Origin: Flavobacteriales bacterium
Lineage (GTDB): Bacteria > Bacteroidota > Bacteroidia > Flavobacteriales_F > PHOS-HE28
Assembly: GCA_025455765.1 (NCBI GenBank)
Contig: JALOLX010000014.1
Coordinates: forward strand, 1 to 14,954
DNA length: 14,954 nt
Direction: 5' to 3'
Shown: in pieces, positions 1 through 7,012 of the stretch
Layout: every line of letters starts with the position of its first letter
How positions within the stretch are numbered: the first letter of the stretch is position 1
Notes under the pieces: generated by a model
The model's database searches: none
What the model saw: the letters and a program-made list of their open reading frames with translations, nothing else
Told to the model about the DNA's origin: nothing
Translations under genes and position numbers: made by a program

Positions 1-1260
1 GGTGTCCCCATCGATGCGCTCCAGCCCCCATGCGGTAAGGAATTGCGTGAAGCCCTCGTCCATGAAGGCGCGGTAGGTCTCGTTGTTGCCGAGCATGCCA
101 TAGAACCAGTTGTGCCCCACTTCATGCACAAGCAGGCCGCGGTAGTCCGGATCACGCCCGCCGTCCAGGGTGAGCATGGGGTACTCCATGCCATCGCGCG
201 CATCGGCCACGATCATCTTGGGGTAGGCATACATGCCGAAATCGGTGCTGAACACCTCGATGATGCGCGCGGTATAGGCGGCCGCGTTCTGCCAGCCGCT
301 GGCATGCGGTTCCTGCACCAGTGCCACGCACTTCACCCCGTTCCACGCCGCTTCGCCGATGCGGTAGGTGGGGTCGGCGGTGAAGGCGAAGTCGTGCACG
401 TTCTCGGCGTGGAAGCGCCACACCTTCCGGCGTGCCGTGTCAGCCGCCAGGATCACAGAAGGCGGCTCGTTCCACGGCTTGTCCTTGAAGTTGCTGATGT
501 CGAGCTTGCGGCGCAGGTCTGCCGGCAGTACCTCGTCGATGTTCTGCAGCCAACCTGTGGCGTCCAGCACGTAGTGGTGCGGCAGGTCCAGGTCCACATC
601 GAAGGTGCCGAAGTCGCCGTAGAGCTCGTTGCCCAGGTGCTGCTGCGTGTCCCAGCCCATGCGCCGGTCGTACACCGCGATGCGCGGATACCAGTGCACA
701 CCATCGTAGTGCTTGCTACCCCAGGCGTTGAAGAGCTTCATGCGCCGCTGTACCCCCATGCCCCAGTGGGTGGTGAAGCGCAGGCGGAAAGTGGTGCGTT
801 CGCCCGGTGACAAGGGGGTGTTCAACCACACCTTCATCACCGTGTTGTCCTGCTCGGTGCGCAGCGGAGCGGTGTCGTCAGCGATGCTGTGTACGGTGGT
901 GCCCAGCCGGTCAGCACCCGGAGCCGAAGCCTTGCCATCATTGTCCAGCAGGTCGGCGTAGGAACCCGGCTCGTAGGCTTCCTGGTAGAGGTGGAAGTAG
1001 ACCCAGCGCAGCGTATCGGGTGAATTGTTGTGGTAGTACAGGGTGAGGTCGGCGTCCAGCTGATCGCGCACATCGTCGAGCCGGCCCTTGATGATGTAGT
1101 GGACATCCTGTTGCCAGTAGCCGGGATGGGGCGGCCGGTTCTTCCAATAGTGCGGGTTGTCCGCATTGCGGTAGGTGTTCGGTGGACGCTTGTCGTCGAA
1201 CTGCTGGGCGATGCTGGCGCTGCCGATGAGCAGCAGGAAGAACAGGGTGGCGAGGCGCAT
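1..1260 (-). CDS. M1 family metallopeptidase, secreted (3' end outside window)
   Basis: This is the N-terminal 420 codons of a zinc aminopeptidase-like protein. The frame is open from the ATG at 1260 through the left edge, so the C-terminus is missing. It begins with a signal peptide (MRLATLFFLLLIGSASIAQ), so the product is probably exported. The M1 signature is complete: HEVGH at residues 379-383 and the third zinc ligand Glu402 in DEGF, giving HExxH-x18-E. Upstream, GMEYPML fits the substrate-binding GxMEN-type loop in the form common in Bacteroidota. Family members hydrolyse N-terminal residues from peptides; the substrate here is unknown. The conserved catalytic tyrosine lies beyond the window. 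The start is 21 bp after the stop of the YihY gene, so it is probably the last visible gene of the DUF4783-nadC-yihY operon. Confidence 0.93.
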   Translation of the reverse strand, partial: MRLATLFFLLLIGSASIAQQFDDKRPPNTYRNADNPHYWKNRPPHPGYWQQDVHYIIKGRLDDVRDQLDADLTLYYHNNSPDTLRWVYFHLYQEAYEPGSYADLLDNDGKASAPGADRLGTTVHSIADDTAPLRTEQDNTVMKVWLNTPLSPGERTTFRLRFTTHWGMGVQRRMKLFNAWGSKHYDGVHWYPRIAVYDRRMGWDTQQHLGNELYGDFGTFDVDLDLPHHYVLDATGWLQNIDEVLPADLRRKLDISNFKDKPWNEPPSVILAADTARRKVWRFHAENVHDFAFTADPTYRIGEAAWNGVKCVALVQEPHASGWQNAAAYTARIIEVFSTDFGMYAYPKMIVADARDGMEYPMLTLDGGRDPDYRGLLVHEVGHNWFYGMLGNNETYRAFMDEGFTQFLTAWGLERIDGDT

Positions 1261-1281
1261 GCGTCCGCCAAGTTATCCGTC

Positions 1282-2247
1282 CTACCGCAAAACGCGTTGC
1301 GCGCCGGCCACGTTGAGCTTGCTGCTCCGTTGCCGCAAGGCGCGGGCGATGCTGATGTTGAGCTCATAGCCCACCAACAATGCGATCATGTTGAAGTAGA
1401 TCCAGAGCTGTACGGCAAGGATGGCACCGATCGATCCGTAGAGCGCGTTGTAATCGGTGATGTTGCCGAACACATAGGCCAGTCCTTGCGAGATGAGCAG
1501 GATCAGGAATACCGCGAGGATGGACCCCGGCGTGAAGGCCTTGAAGCGTTTGGCGGTGGGGTCGCCGGCGGTGTAGAGCAGCGATACGGAGGTCATCACC
1601 AGCAGGATGGAGAGCACCCATTTCGCCGCCAGCAACACATATACCTCGAACGAACTGGTGAGGATGGACAGCTCCATCAGTCGGCTGAGCACCAGATCGG
1701 TAAGGGAGAACACGGGAATGGCGATCACCAACAGCACGGTGAGGGCCAGCAGCAGCCCCAGGCTGAGCATGCGCTGCTTGAAGGCGCTGTGCCAGTTCGA
1801 TAGGTTGGTGCTTCCGCTGAACCCCTCCAGAATGGCATCGATGCTGTTGCTGGCGAAGTAGAGGCCGGAGAGGAAGCTGACGGAGAGAAGCGTGCCGTGC
1901 TTTTTCACCAGCAGGTCATGCAGGGTGGATTCGATGAAGCGGAACACTTCGATGGGCATCATTTCCCGGAAGGTGTCCAGCAGCCGCACCTGGAAATCCG
2001 GCACAGGGATGTAAGGGATCAAGGTGAGCAGCACGATCACCGCAGGGAAGAAGGCCAGAAAGAGCTTGAAGGCGATGGCCGATGCACGGGTGATGATGCG
2101 GCCCTGGGCCAGCGCACCTACAAAGAAGCGGAGGATCTGGTACAGGTCGAAGCCTTCAAAGCCCGGCAGCACTACACGCCGCATCCACCGGATCAGCTGG
2201 CGCACGGGCTTCGAGTAGAGCGCCTTTCTGAGCAGGCGTTTGACCAT
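1282..2247 (-). CDS. YihY/virulence factor BrkB family membrane protein
   Basis: This 321-residue polytopic inner-membrane protein has about six hydrophobic segments, near residues 55-80, 115-135, 158-182, 200-225, 238-260 and 270-296. The C-terminal block (YNALYGSIGAILAVQLWIYF, then LLVGYELN) is characteristic of the YihY/BrkB (UPF0761) family, as are the early ASAIAFKLFLAFFPA segment and the small-residue-rich helices. The biochemical function of the family is not settled. The name ribonuclease BN is historical and should not be transferred. The ATG at 2247 lies 4 bp after the nadC stop, so translation is likely coupled to nadC. The nadC frameshift could therefore lower its expression. The N-terminus is basic and probably cytoplasmic. 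Length is usual for the family. Confidence 0.93.
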   Translation of the reverse strand: MVKRLLRKALYSKPVRQLIRWMRRVVLPGFEGFDLYQILRFFVGALAQGRIITRASAIAFKLFLAFFPAVIVLLTLIPYIPVPDFQVRLLDTFREMMPIEVFRFIESTLHDLLVKKHGTLLSVSFLSGLYFASNSIDAILEGFSGSTNLSNWHSAFKQRMLSLGLLLALTVLLVIAIPVFSLTDLVLSRLMELSILTSSFEVYVLLAAKWVLSILLVMTSVSLLYTAGDPTAKRFKAFTPGSILAVFLILLISQGLAYVFGNITDYNALYGSIGAILAVQLWIYFNMIALLVGYELNISIARALRQRSSKLNVAGAQRVLR

Positions 2248-2251
2248 GCGT

Positions 2252-3144
2252 TCAGAGGGCTTTCAGGCTCAGGTCAAGGCTGGTGGCGCTGTGGGTAAGG
2301 GCGCCCACGGAGATCATGTCCACACCGGTGGCCGCATAGCTGCGGATGGTTTTCAGTGTGATACCGCCTGAAGCTTCGGTCTCCACCTGGCCACCGATCC
2401 GCTGCACAGCTTCCCTTAGCAGTTCCGGCGTGAAGTTGTCCAGCATGATGCGCTGCACGCCACCGGTGATGAGCACCTGTTCCACCTCCTTCAGGTTGCG
2501 CGTTTCCACCTCAATGGGCAGGGACATGCCGTGGGCGGCCAGGTACTTCCGCGCGGCCGCAATGGCCTGTGGGATACCACCGCACAGATCGGCATGATTG
2601 TCCTTGATCATGATCATGTCGTACAGACCCTGGCGATGGTTGTGGCCACCGCCGATCCGCACGGCCCATCGTACAGACCCTGGCGATGGTTGTGGCCACC
2701 GCCGATCCGCACGGCCCACTTCTCCACGGCGCGCAGCCCAGGGGTGGTCTTGCGCGTATCCAGCACGCGGCACCCTGTACCCTCCACTTCCGCTACGTAA
2801 CGTGCGGTGAGGGTGGCGATCCCGCTCATGCGTTGCATGAAGTTGAGGATCAGCCGCTCGATCGTAAGGATGCTGCGAGAGGGACCATTGATGGTGAAGG
2901 CCACGTCCCCATGCTTCACCCGGGCGCCGTCGTAGAGGAACACGCGGAGGTTCAGCTGCGGGTCGAAGCGCTCTACAATGCGTTGGGCGAGTTCCACGCC
3001 GGCCAGCACCCCTTCGTCCTTCACCAGCAGGCGGGCGGCGCCATGGGCATCTGCAGGGATGGTGGATAGAGCGGAGTGGTCGCCGTTGCCGATGTCTTCG
3101 CGGAGGGCAAGCTCCACCAGGGCGGAAATATCAGGATGCAGCAC
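2252..3144 (-). pseudogene. nadC: Quinolinate phosphoribosyltransferase, broken by a 50-bp tandem duplication
   Basis: NadC converts quinolinate and PRPP to nicotinate mononucleotide in de novo NAD synthesis. From a GTG at 3144 (3 bp after the DUF4783 stop) the frame reads through family motifs: DTRKTTPGLR at 129-138 and KWAVRIGGGHNHRQGLYD at 142-159. It then shifts and stops at 2614. The rest continues in another frame: MIMIKDNH, EVETRN, IMLDNF, EASGGI and ISVGALTHS, ending at 2252. The cause is visible: 2619-2668 and 2669-2718 are identical 50-bp copies in tandem, and 50 is not a multiple of three. Deleting one copy restores an uninterrupted 280-residue protein of normal length, with no other lesion seen. 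As written, the product lacks the second half of the barrel and should be inactive. An assembly error is a serious alternative. Confidence 0.9.
2619..2718. repeat. Exact tandem duplication, 2 x 50 bp, inside nadC
   Basis: The units 2619-2668 and 2669-2718 are identical at all 50 positions. Identity ends exactly at both sides: 2618 is g against 2668 a, and 2669 is t against 2719 c. There is no extra shared microhomology beyond the unit. On the coding (minus) strand the unit encodes WAVRIGGGHNHRQGLY plus two bases, so it inserts a 50-base frameshift into the active-site segment. Perfect identity implies a very recent event or an artefact. Confidence 0.98.
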
Positions 3145-3147
3145 CGG

Positions 3148-3558
3148 TCAAAGATCGTTCTTGCTCGACTCGATGCGCAACTGTTTCACCTGTTTGGTCT
3201 CGCCGTTCTTCTTCAGGAAGAAGGTGACCCGGAAGTAGCCGGTGCGGGTGCGAAGGATGCCGATGAAGTACTCATCGCCGAACTTGCTCACCCCGCTGTG
3301 CTCGATCACCAGGTCCACCGGCGGGTGGTCGTTGAAGAACTTGCGCACGATCTGTTCGGCCTGGGAGCGGCTGTAGACCTCGGAGGTCTCCTTGATGGTG
3401 AGGTCGATGTTGGGAATGAACTGTTCGGCCAGGGCGGCAGCGTTGCCGGTGCGCATGGCCTGCACCACTTTGTCCCGCACAGGATCCTGGGCATGAAGCC
3501 CAAGGACCAGGAGCAGGGACAACAGCAGCGCGAGGGGACGGCTCATGGGATGGCTCAT
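3148..3558 (-). CDS. DUF4783 domain secreted protein
   Basis: This small protein of 136 residues from the ATG at 3558 starts with a signal peptide (hydrophobic LALLLSLLLVLGL ending LHAQ). The remainder is a compact domain with FFNDHPPVDLVIEHSG, then YFIGILRTRTGYFRVTFFLKK and a C-terminal QLRIE strand. I recognise this as the DUF4783 pattern, a Bacteroidota family usually next to nadC. The fold resembles the NTF2/cystatin-like class by size and pattern (inference). Function is unknown. An in-frame TTG at 3576 would add six residues and an ATG at 3546 would remove four. I chose 3558 because it gives a normal signal peptide; no clear Shine-Dalgarno helps to decide. It is the first gene of the minus-strand operon, divergent from rlmH, and nadC starts 3 bp after its stop. 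Confidence 0.85.
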   Translation of the reverse strand: MSHPMSRPLALLLSLLLVLGLHAQDPVRDKVVQAMRTGNAAALAEQFIPNIDLTIKETSEVYSRSQAEQIVRKFFNDHPPVDLVIEHSGVSKFGDEYFIGILRTRTGYFRVTFFLKKNGETKQVKQLRIESSKNDL

Positions 3559-3632
3559 TTGCGCCGAAATTTGCAAATACCGGGCCGAATTCGCCCCATC
3601 GTTACCGGAGAGTTACGAACAACGTCAATTGC
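3559..3632. other. Divergent intergenic region between DUF4783 gene and rlmH
   Basis: This 74-bp spacer must hold the promoters for both the minus-strand nadC operon and rlmH. It contains a 10-bp perfect palindrome, atttgcaaat, at 3569-3578, 11 bp before the DUF4783 start. I see no clean TAnnTTTG box on either strand. The palindrome could be an operator or chance. Confidence 0.4.
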
Positions 3633-4094
3633 ATGAGGATCAGACTGATATGGGTGGCTCGAACGGACCGCGGCTTCGTGCAGGAGGGCGTGGCGCACTA
3701 CTTGGGAAGGGTGCGGAGGACCTGGGAGGTGGAGGAAGTGGTGGTCCCGGAGGAGGGCCGGGGGGATGCAGCCCACCAGCAGCGCGTGGAAGGCGAACGG
3801 CTCCTGGGAGCACTACGCCCCGGCGAACGGGTGGTGGTGCTGGATGAGCGTGGAAAGGTCTTCAGCAGCGAGGCCTTTGCAGGGCAACTGGGCCGTTGGC
3901 GCGATCAGGGTGTGCGACAGGTGGCCTTCGTGGTGGGTGGCTCCTATGGCCATGGCGATGCCGTGCGCGAGCGGGCCGATCTTGTCCTGTCGCTATCGGC
4001 CATGACCTTTCCGCATCAGCTGGTGCGGTTGTTGCTGGCCGAGCAGGTGTACCGGGCGCAGCAGATCCTGGGGGGGAGCGGGTATCATCATTGA
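3633..4094 (+). CDS. rlmH: 23S rRNA (pseudouridine-1915-N3) methyltransferase
   Basis: RlmH is a small SPOUT-class enzyme that uses SAM to methylate pseudouridine 1915 of 23S rRNA in helix 69 of the assembled ribosome. The 153-residue length is normal. The diagnostic C-terminal knot region is present: AFVVGGSYGHGDAV around 98-111, then LSLSAMTFPHQLVRLLLAEQ at 119-138 with YRA, and the terminal YHH at 151-153, which corresponds to the family's conserved aromatic/histidine end. The ATG at 3633 places the first strand (MRIRLIWVAR) at the expected N-terminus. A G7 run at 4070-4076 lies near the end of the gene. It is divergent from the DUF4783-nadC operon and followed 31 bp later by the membrane protein at 4126. 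Confidence 0.95.
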   Translation: MRIRLIWVARTDRGFVQEGVAHYLGRVRRTWEVEEVVVPEEGRGDAAHQQRVEGERLLGALRPGERVVVLDERGKVFSSEAFAGQLGRWRDQGVRQVAFVVGGSYGHGDAVRERADLVLSLSAMTFPHQLVRLLLAEQVYRAQQILGGSGYHH

Positions 4095-4118
4095 GGGTTT
4101 GCGGGACCTCTATCTTTG
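4091..4118 (+). promoter_or_regulatory. Candidate Bacteroidota-type promoter (TTG-N17-TATCTTTG)
   Basis: TATCTTTG at 4111-4118 matches the TAnnTTTG -7 consensus of the Bacteroidota primary sigma factor. A TTG lies at 4091-4093, 17 bp upstream, which suits the weak -33 element. The box ends only 7 bp before the ATG at 4126. Either the transcript is nearly leaderless or translation starts at a later ATG such as 4171, which is preceded by gggag. The -33 element overlaps the end of rlmH. Confidence 0.55.
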
Positions 4119-4125
4119 TCTTTGA

Positions 4126-5619
4126 ATGGCAGCCACTACGAGCCCGATCGATATCGCCCTTTGGGAGTATATGGCCGTAGCATTGTACACGTTCGTTGTG
4201 GCGATCGTTTATTCCCGTCATAAACGCGTAAGGATAAGATCAAACCCGGAGTATAAATATTATTTATGGGGTTTATACGTCAAAATAATCGGGGCGGTCG
4301 GGTTTTCAATGATATATGTTTATTATTATGGGAATGGTGATACAGTGAGTTTTTTTTTATCAAGTATACCACTGGCTAAAATACTCGCCATAGATCCCCT
4401 ACGTTTCTTCGAAGCATTGGTGGTCGATAATTCATGGGAGAACCGATATAAGATATTCGACCCATCAGTGGGCTATCCTATCGGATATGTTTATATCGAT
4501 GACCGCACCTATTTCCTGGTAAAGCTTATATCGCCTCTCACGTTCATCAGCTTTCATAGTTTCCTGTTAACAGGTGCGATCATTGGCACGCTCGCTTTCG
4601 AAGGGGTGTGGCGGTTGTTCAGGACCTTGGTTCGGTACTATCCTTCCCTGACGAGCAAGTTCGCAGTGGCTGTGCTCTTCATGCCCTCAGCGGTTTTTTG
4701 GGGATCTGGGATCATTAAGGATACTTTCACCTTTAGCGCAATGTGTTGGAGTATACATGCGCTGGATAATATATTTTTCAGGCGTTGGAAGGTGGTTTAT
4801 TCATGGTTTCAATTGATCGGGTGCACCCTTGTTCTGCTTGCCATGAAGCCCTATATATTCATGGTGCTTTTGCCTTCTGCGTTGTTGTGGTTGATGTATC
4901 ATCGTATTTCACAGATACGGAGCGGTCTGGTTCGTTTATTAGTGTTGCCCGCAGGTATTGTATTATTTACATTCGGTTCCTATTTTATTTTAGTGGCAAT
5001 GGGCGACCGGCTTTCAAAGTTCTCATTGAACCAAGCGCTGGATACGATCATTACGGGCCAGGAGGACATGAAACGGAATCAGCGTTATGGCGACAATTAT
5101 TTCGATCTTGGGCCTCTGGATAGGAGTTGGGTCGGCGTTGCATCCAAAGCACCGCAAGCGGTCATTGCCGGCCTCTATCGCCCTACGTTGTTCGATAGTC
5201 GCAACGTGGTCATGCTTATCGCAGCACTGGAGAATCTGTTCTTGGTGGCGCTCACGGTGATGGCATTATGGAAGGCTCGTATCTGGCATTTGGTGACCCT
5301 CATAAGAGTGAATCCGATGTTGCAGATGTTTTTCTTTTTCGTGCTGGTCTATGCATTCATCATTGGCGTTTCCACACCGAACTTTGGAGCCCTCGTCCGG
5401 TTCAAGATACCGATCCTGCCGCTGTTGGTTTCTGGATTGTTCATTGTAGTTCATATCATGAATGCGCGCAACGCAGAGATCCGAACTGGAGGACGTTTCA
5501 ATATGGGTTGGTATACGGATGGAGAGGAAGGTGCTCAAGCACGTCGCAGCACCGCTATCCTGCGCGCTCGAGGGCGGGTCGTGAGGAATGCTCATGGTCC
5601 TGGCAAGGCCCAGCGATAG
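4126..5619 (+). CDS. Polytopic membrane protein, possible polysaccharide polymerase (Wzy-like)
   Basis: This 497-residue protein has about ten hydrophobic segments, for example near 12-30, 48-68, 132-158, 178-196, 226-258, 268-292, 362-384, 398-417 and 428-446. A hydrophilic loop (about 293-345) sits between two of them. Notable sequence features are YYGNGDT at 68-73, PSAVFWGSGIIKDTF at 187-201 and NFGALVRFKIPILPLL at 419-434. I recall similar patterns in unnamed Bacteroidota proteins of glycan loci, but I cannot assign a family. A Wzy-like polymerase or another glycan-related membrane protein is an inference from topology and context. The body of the gene is clearly AT-richer than its neighbours, suggesting different ancestry. 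The last 45 residues are hydrophilic and GC-rich. A T9 tract lies at 4350-4358. The ATG at 4171 is an alternative start. Confidence 0.8.
   Translation: MAATTSPIDIALWEYMAVALYTFVVAIVYSRHKRVRIRSNPEYKYYLWGLYVKIIGAVGFSMIYVYYYGNGDTVSFFLSSIPLAKILAIDPLRFFEALVVDNSWENRYKIFDPSVGYPIGYVYIDDRTYFLVKLISPLTFISFHSFLLTGAIIGTLAFEGVWRLFRTLVRYYPSLTSKFAVAVLFMPSAVFWGSGIIKDTFTFSAMCWSIHALDNIFFRRWKVVYSWFQLIGCTLVLLAMKPYIFMVLLPSALLWLMYHRISQIRSGLVRLLVLPAGIVLFTFGSYFILVAMGDRLSKFSLNQALDTIITGQEDMKRNQRYGDNYFDLGPLDRSWVGVASKAPQAVIAGLYRPTLFDSRNVVMLIAALENLFLVALTVMALWKARIWHLVTLIRVNPMLQMFFFFVLVYAFIIGVSTPNFGALVRFKIPILPLLVSGLFIVVHIMNARNAEIRTGGRFNMGWYTDGEEGAQARRSTAILRARGRVVRNAHGPGKAQR
4350..4358. repeat. T9 homopolymer inside the membrane-protein gene
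   Basis: Nine consecutive T at 4350-4358 fall in the codons AGT TTT TTT TTA (residues 75-78). Gain of one T leads to TAA after nine further codons. Loss of one T leads to TAG after thirteen. Either slip would therefore abolish the protein. Confidence 0.95.
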
Positions 5620-6091
5620 TGGGTACTTCGGTTCATGCGCGGTCGAAACGATCGAGGGTGACCAGAAGAACCTCTTACCTGCCTAATGGTGGGCGGTCGG
5701 ATGGTATGCGCTGCCAGCGTTCGACCGCGCAAGGCCCTCGAAGAGCGGATATTGGATCGCTGGAACGATGTGTGCGACCGTGGAGGCAGCCGTACCTTCC
5801 CGACTTGGTGGGAACAGTAGGGACGAACGAGAGGGAGCAGCAACGCTTCGCCATTTTCGCCGCCGTTGCGAGGTGCTTCGGGGTGCCTTTGGGTCAGATC
5901 TGCGCGCGTTCAGCATAGCGTGCAGAATGGATCGTTCTACATCATGGGTGTACACTGTTCGACCTCTCGAGCATGCTGACATTTATGGATATCAGGTTCG
6001 TCCATTCGGATGGGCGAGCTGCGACGATATCACGCATTTAGTGAGGACCTCAGCGGAAATGATCGCCGTTCCGGACAGGCGATATAACGAC
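5620..6091. other. About 470 bp without a convincing gene
   Basis: No reading frame here looks like a complete protein. Short protein-like pieces occur in different plus frames: 5686-5817 (44 codons, containing KALEERILDRWNDVCDR and FPTWWEQ, then TAG), an overlapping stretch near 5822-5918 in the next frame (NEREQQRFAIFAAVARCFGV), and about 5930-6100 in a third frame. This could be a decayed gene with frameshifts or chance open frames in GC-rich DNA. I see no terminator hairpin with a T-run after the membrane-protein gene, no tRNA and no insertion-sequence ends. Confidence 0.5.
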
Positions 6092-6832
6092 TTACGATAG
6101 ACGAGTGATAATGTGGACCACGAATTTGTCCTTCTTGTGGGATTTTATCTCGGCCTGTCCGGCCAGAAGCGAGTTCATATTCGTGCTTCCATGACGTCCA
6201 GCAATGATCATACTGCCGTCAATAATGCTGAAATTCCATTGGTGTAACCCCATGTATCCCGCAGCATCGGCAACATTCTCTTCGTGGCGCAGGTAGAAGG
6301 AACAGCCAGGCTTGAGAAGTTCGAAGACCTTCGATATTGCAAGCACAGGATCATGCGAGTGATCCAGGCAGTTGTTGGCGTGGATGAGGTCGAAGCTCCT
6401 AGGTGGGAAAAGCGTGTCGATATGTTCAGCCTCACCTTTCAGCACAGCCACGGGCACGTTCACACCATGCTTCTTGCACAACGCAGCGTAAACATCAGCC
6501 AGCGGATCCACACAATGCAGCTCCACTTGCTTGCCAGGCAGTGTTTTGCCCACGCGGGACAATGGACCCGAGCCAACATCGAGCACACGAATGACCGGAC
6601 CGGGAACATGGTCAACGAGGCGCGCAAGTTCTCCACTCAAGGGGGTTCCCGGATCACAGCGCTGGCGCCCTTCCTCCGAGGGAGGAACACCATTGACCGG
6701 AGCATAGTTACTGGCGATATAGCCTTCCCAGAACGCGATCTCATCCTTCATACCGATACGCCACTTCATTTTCTGCGGCAGTGGAAGGTACTTGCAGGCG
6801 TGAAGTAGTATCTTGTTGGGCAGGCTAAGCAT
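6092..6832 (-). CDS. Class I SAM-dependent methyltransferase
   Basis: This 246-residue protein carries the Rossmann methyltransferase motifs in order. Motif I is VLDVGSGPLSRVGK at 83-96, with the SAM-binding glycines. An acidic end of strand 2 follows in HCVDPLA at 106-112. Next come GEAEHID at 133-139 and the motif IV-like FDLIHANNCLDHSHDP at 147-162, where helper residues of Methyltransf_11-type proteins sit. The N-terminus (MKWRIGMKDEIAFWEGYI) resembles methyltransferases found in glycan loci. A sugar or lipid-linked glycan substrate is likely from context but not shown. It is a lone minus-strand gene, with non-coding spacers on both sides. No clear promoter was identified in the upstream 180 bp. 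Confidence 0.85.
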   Translation of the reverse strand: MLSLPNKILLHACKYLPLPQKMKWRIGMKDEIAFWEGYIASNYAPVNGVPPSEEGRQRCDPGTPLSGELARLVDHVPGPVIRVLDVGSGPLSRVGKTLPGKQVELHCVDPLADVYAALCKKHGVNVPVAVLKGEAEHIDTLFPPRSFDLIHANNCLDHSHDPVLAISKVFELLKPGCSFYLRHEENVADAAGYMGLHQWNFSIIDGSMIIAGRHGSTNMNSLLAGQAEIKSHKKDKFVVHIITRLS

Positions 6833-7012
6833 GGCTCCGTCGCATTCCTATTGCTGGACCAAGGTAGGTGCTCACCGGTATCCGTATTGCACGGGGTCCA
6901 AAAAAAGGATGCGCGGCGTGCGGATCCGATCAACTCGAGCAGATGTGACCCGAGCTCGTTGGCAGGCTGTTCTGCACGGTGCTGATCCGCCCGGGCGTGA
7001 GGGGGCGTGCTG
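6833..7012. other. 180-bp spacer between the methyltransferase gene and rdgB
   Basis: No gene is seen. An A7 run lies at 6900-6906, which is a T-run on the minus strand, directly before ggaccccgtgc. No strong hairpin precedes it on the minus strand, so I do not call a terminator for rdgB. The spacer probably holds the promoter of the methyltransferase. Confidence 0.4.

Noticed and set aside
43..810. 255-codon plus-strand open frame opposite the M1 peptidase gene
   Set aside because: It lies wholly opposite a signal-peptide-bearing M1 peptidase with an intact HExxH-x18-E motif. Its own translation has no recognisable domain, and long antisense frames are expected in GC-rich coding DNA.
2252..2773. 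Separate 173-codon gene for the C-terminal half of NadC
   Set aside because: Its first 50 or so residues are frame-shifted nadC sequence generated by the duplication. The two halves form one gene when a single repeat unit is removed, so a split-gene call is not justified.
6071..6162. 10-bp inverted repeat ccggacaggc / gcctgtccgg with a 72-bp spacer
   Set aside because: About one such pair is expected by chance in a window of this size, one arm is inside the methyltransferase coding region, and there is no T-run.
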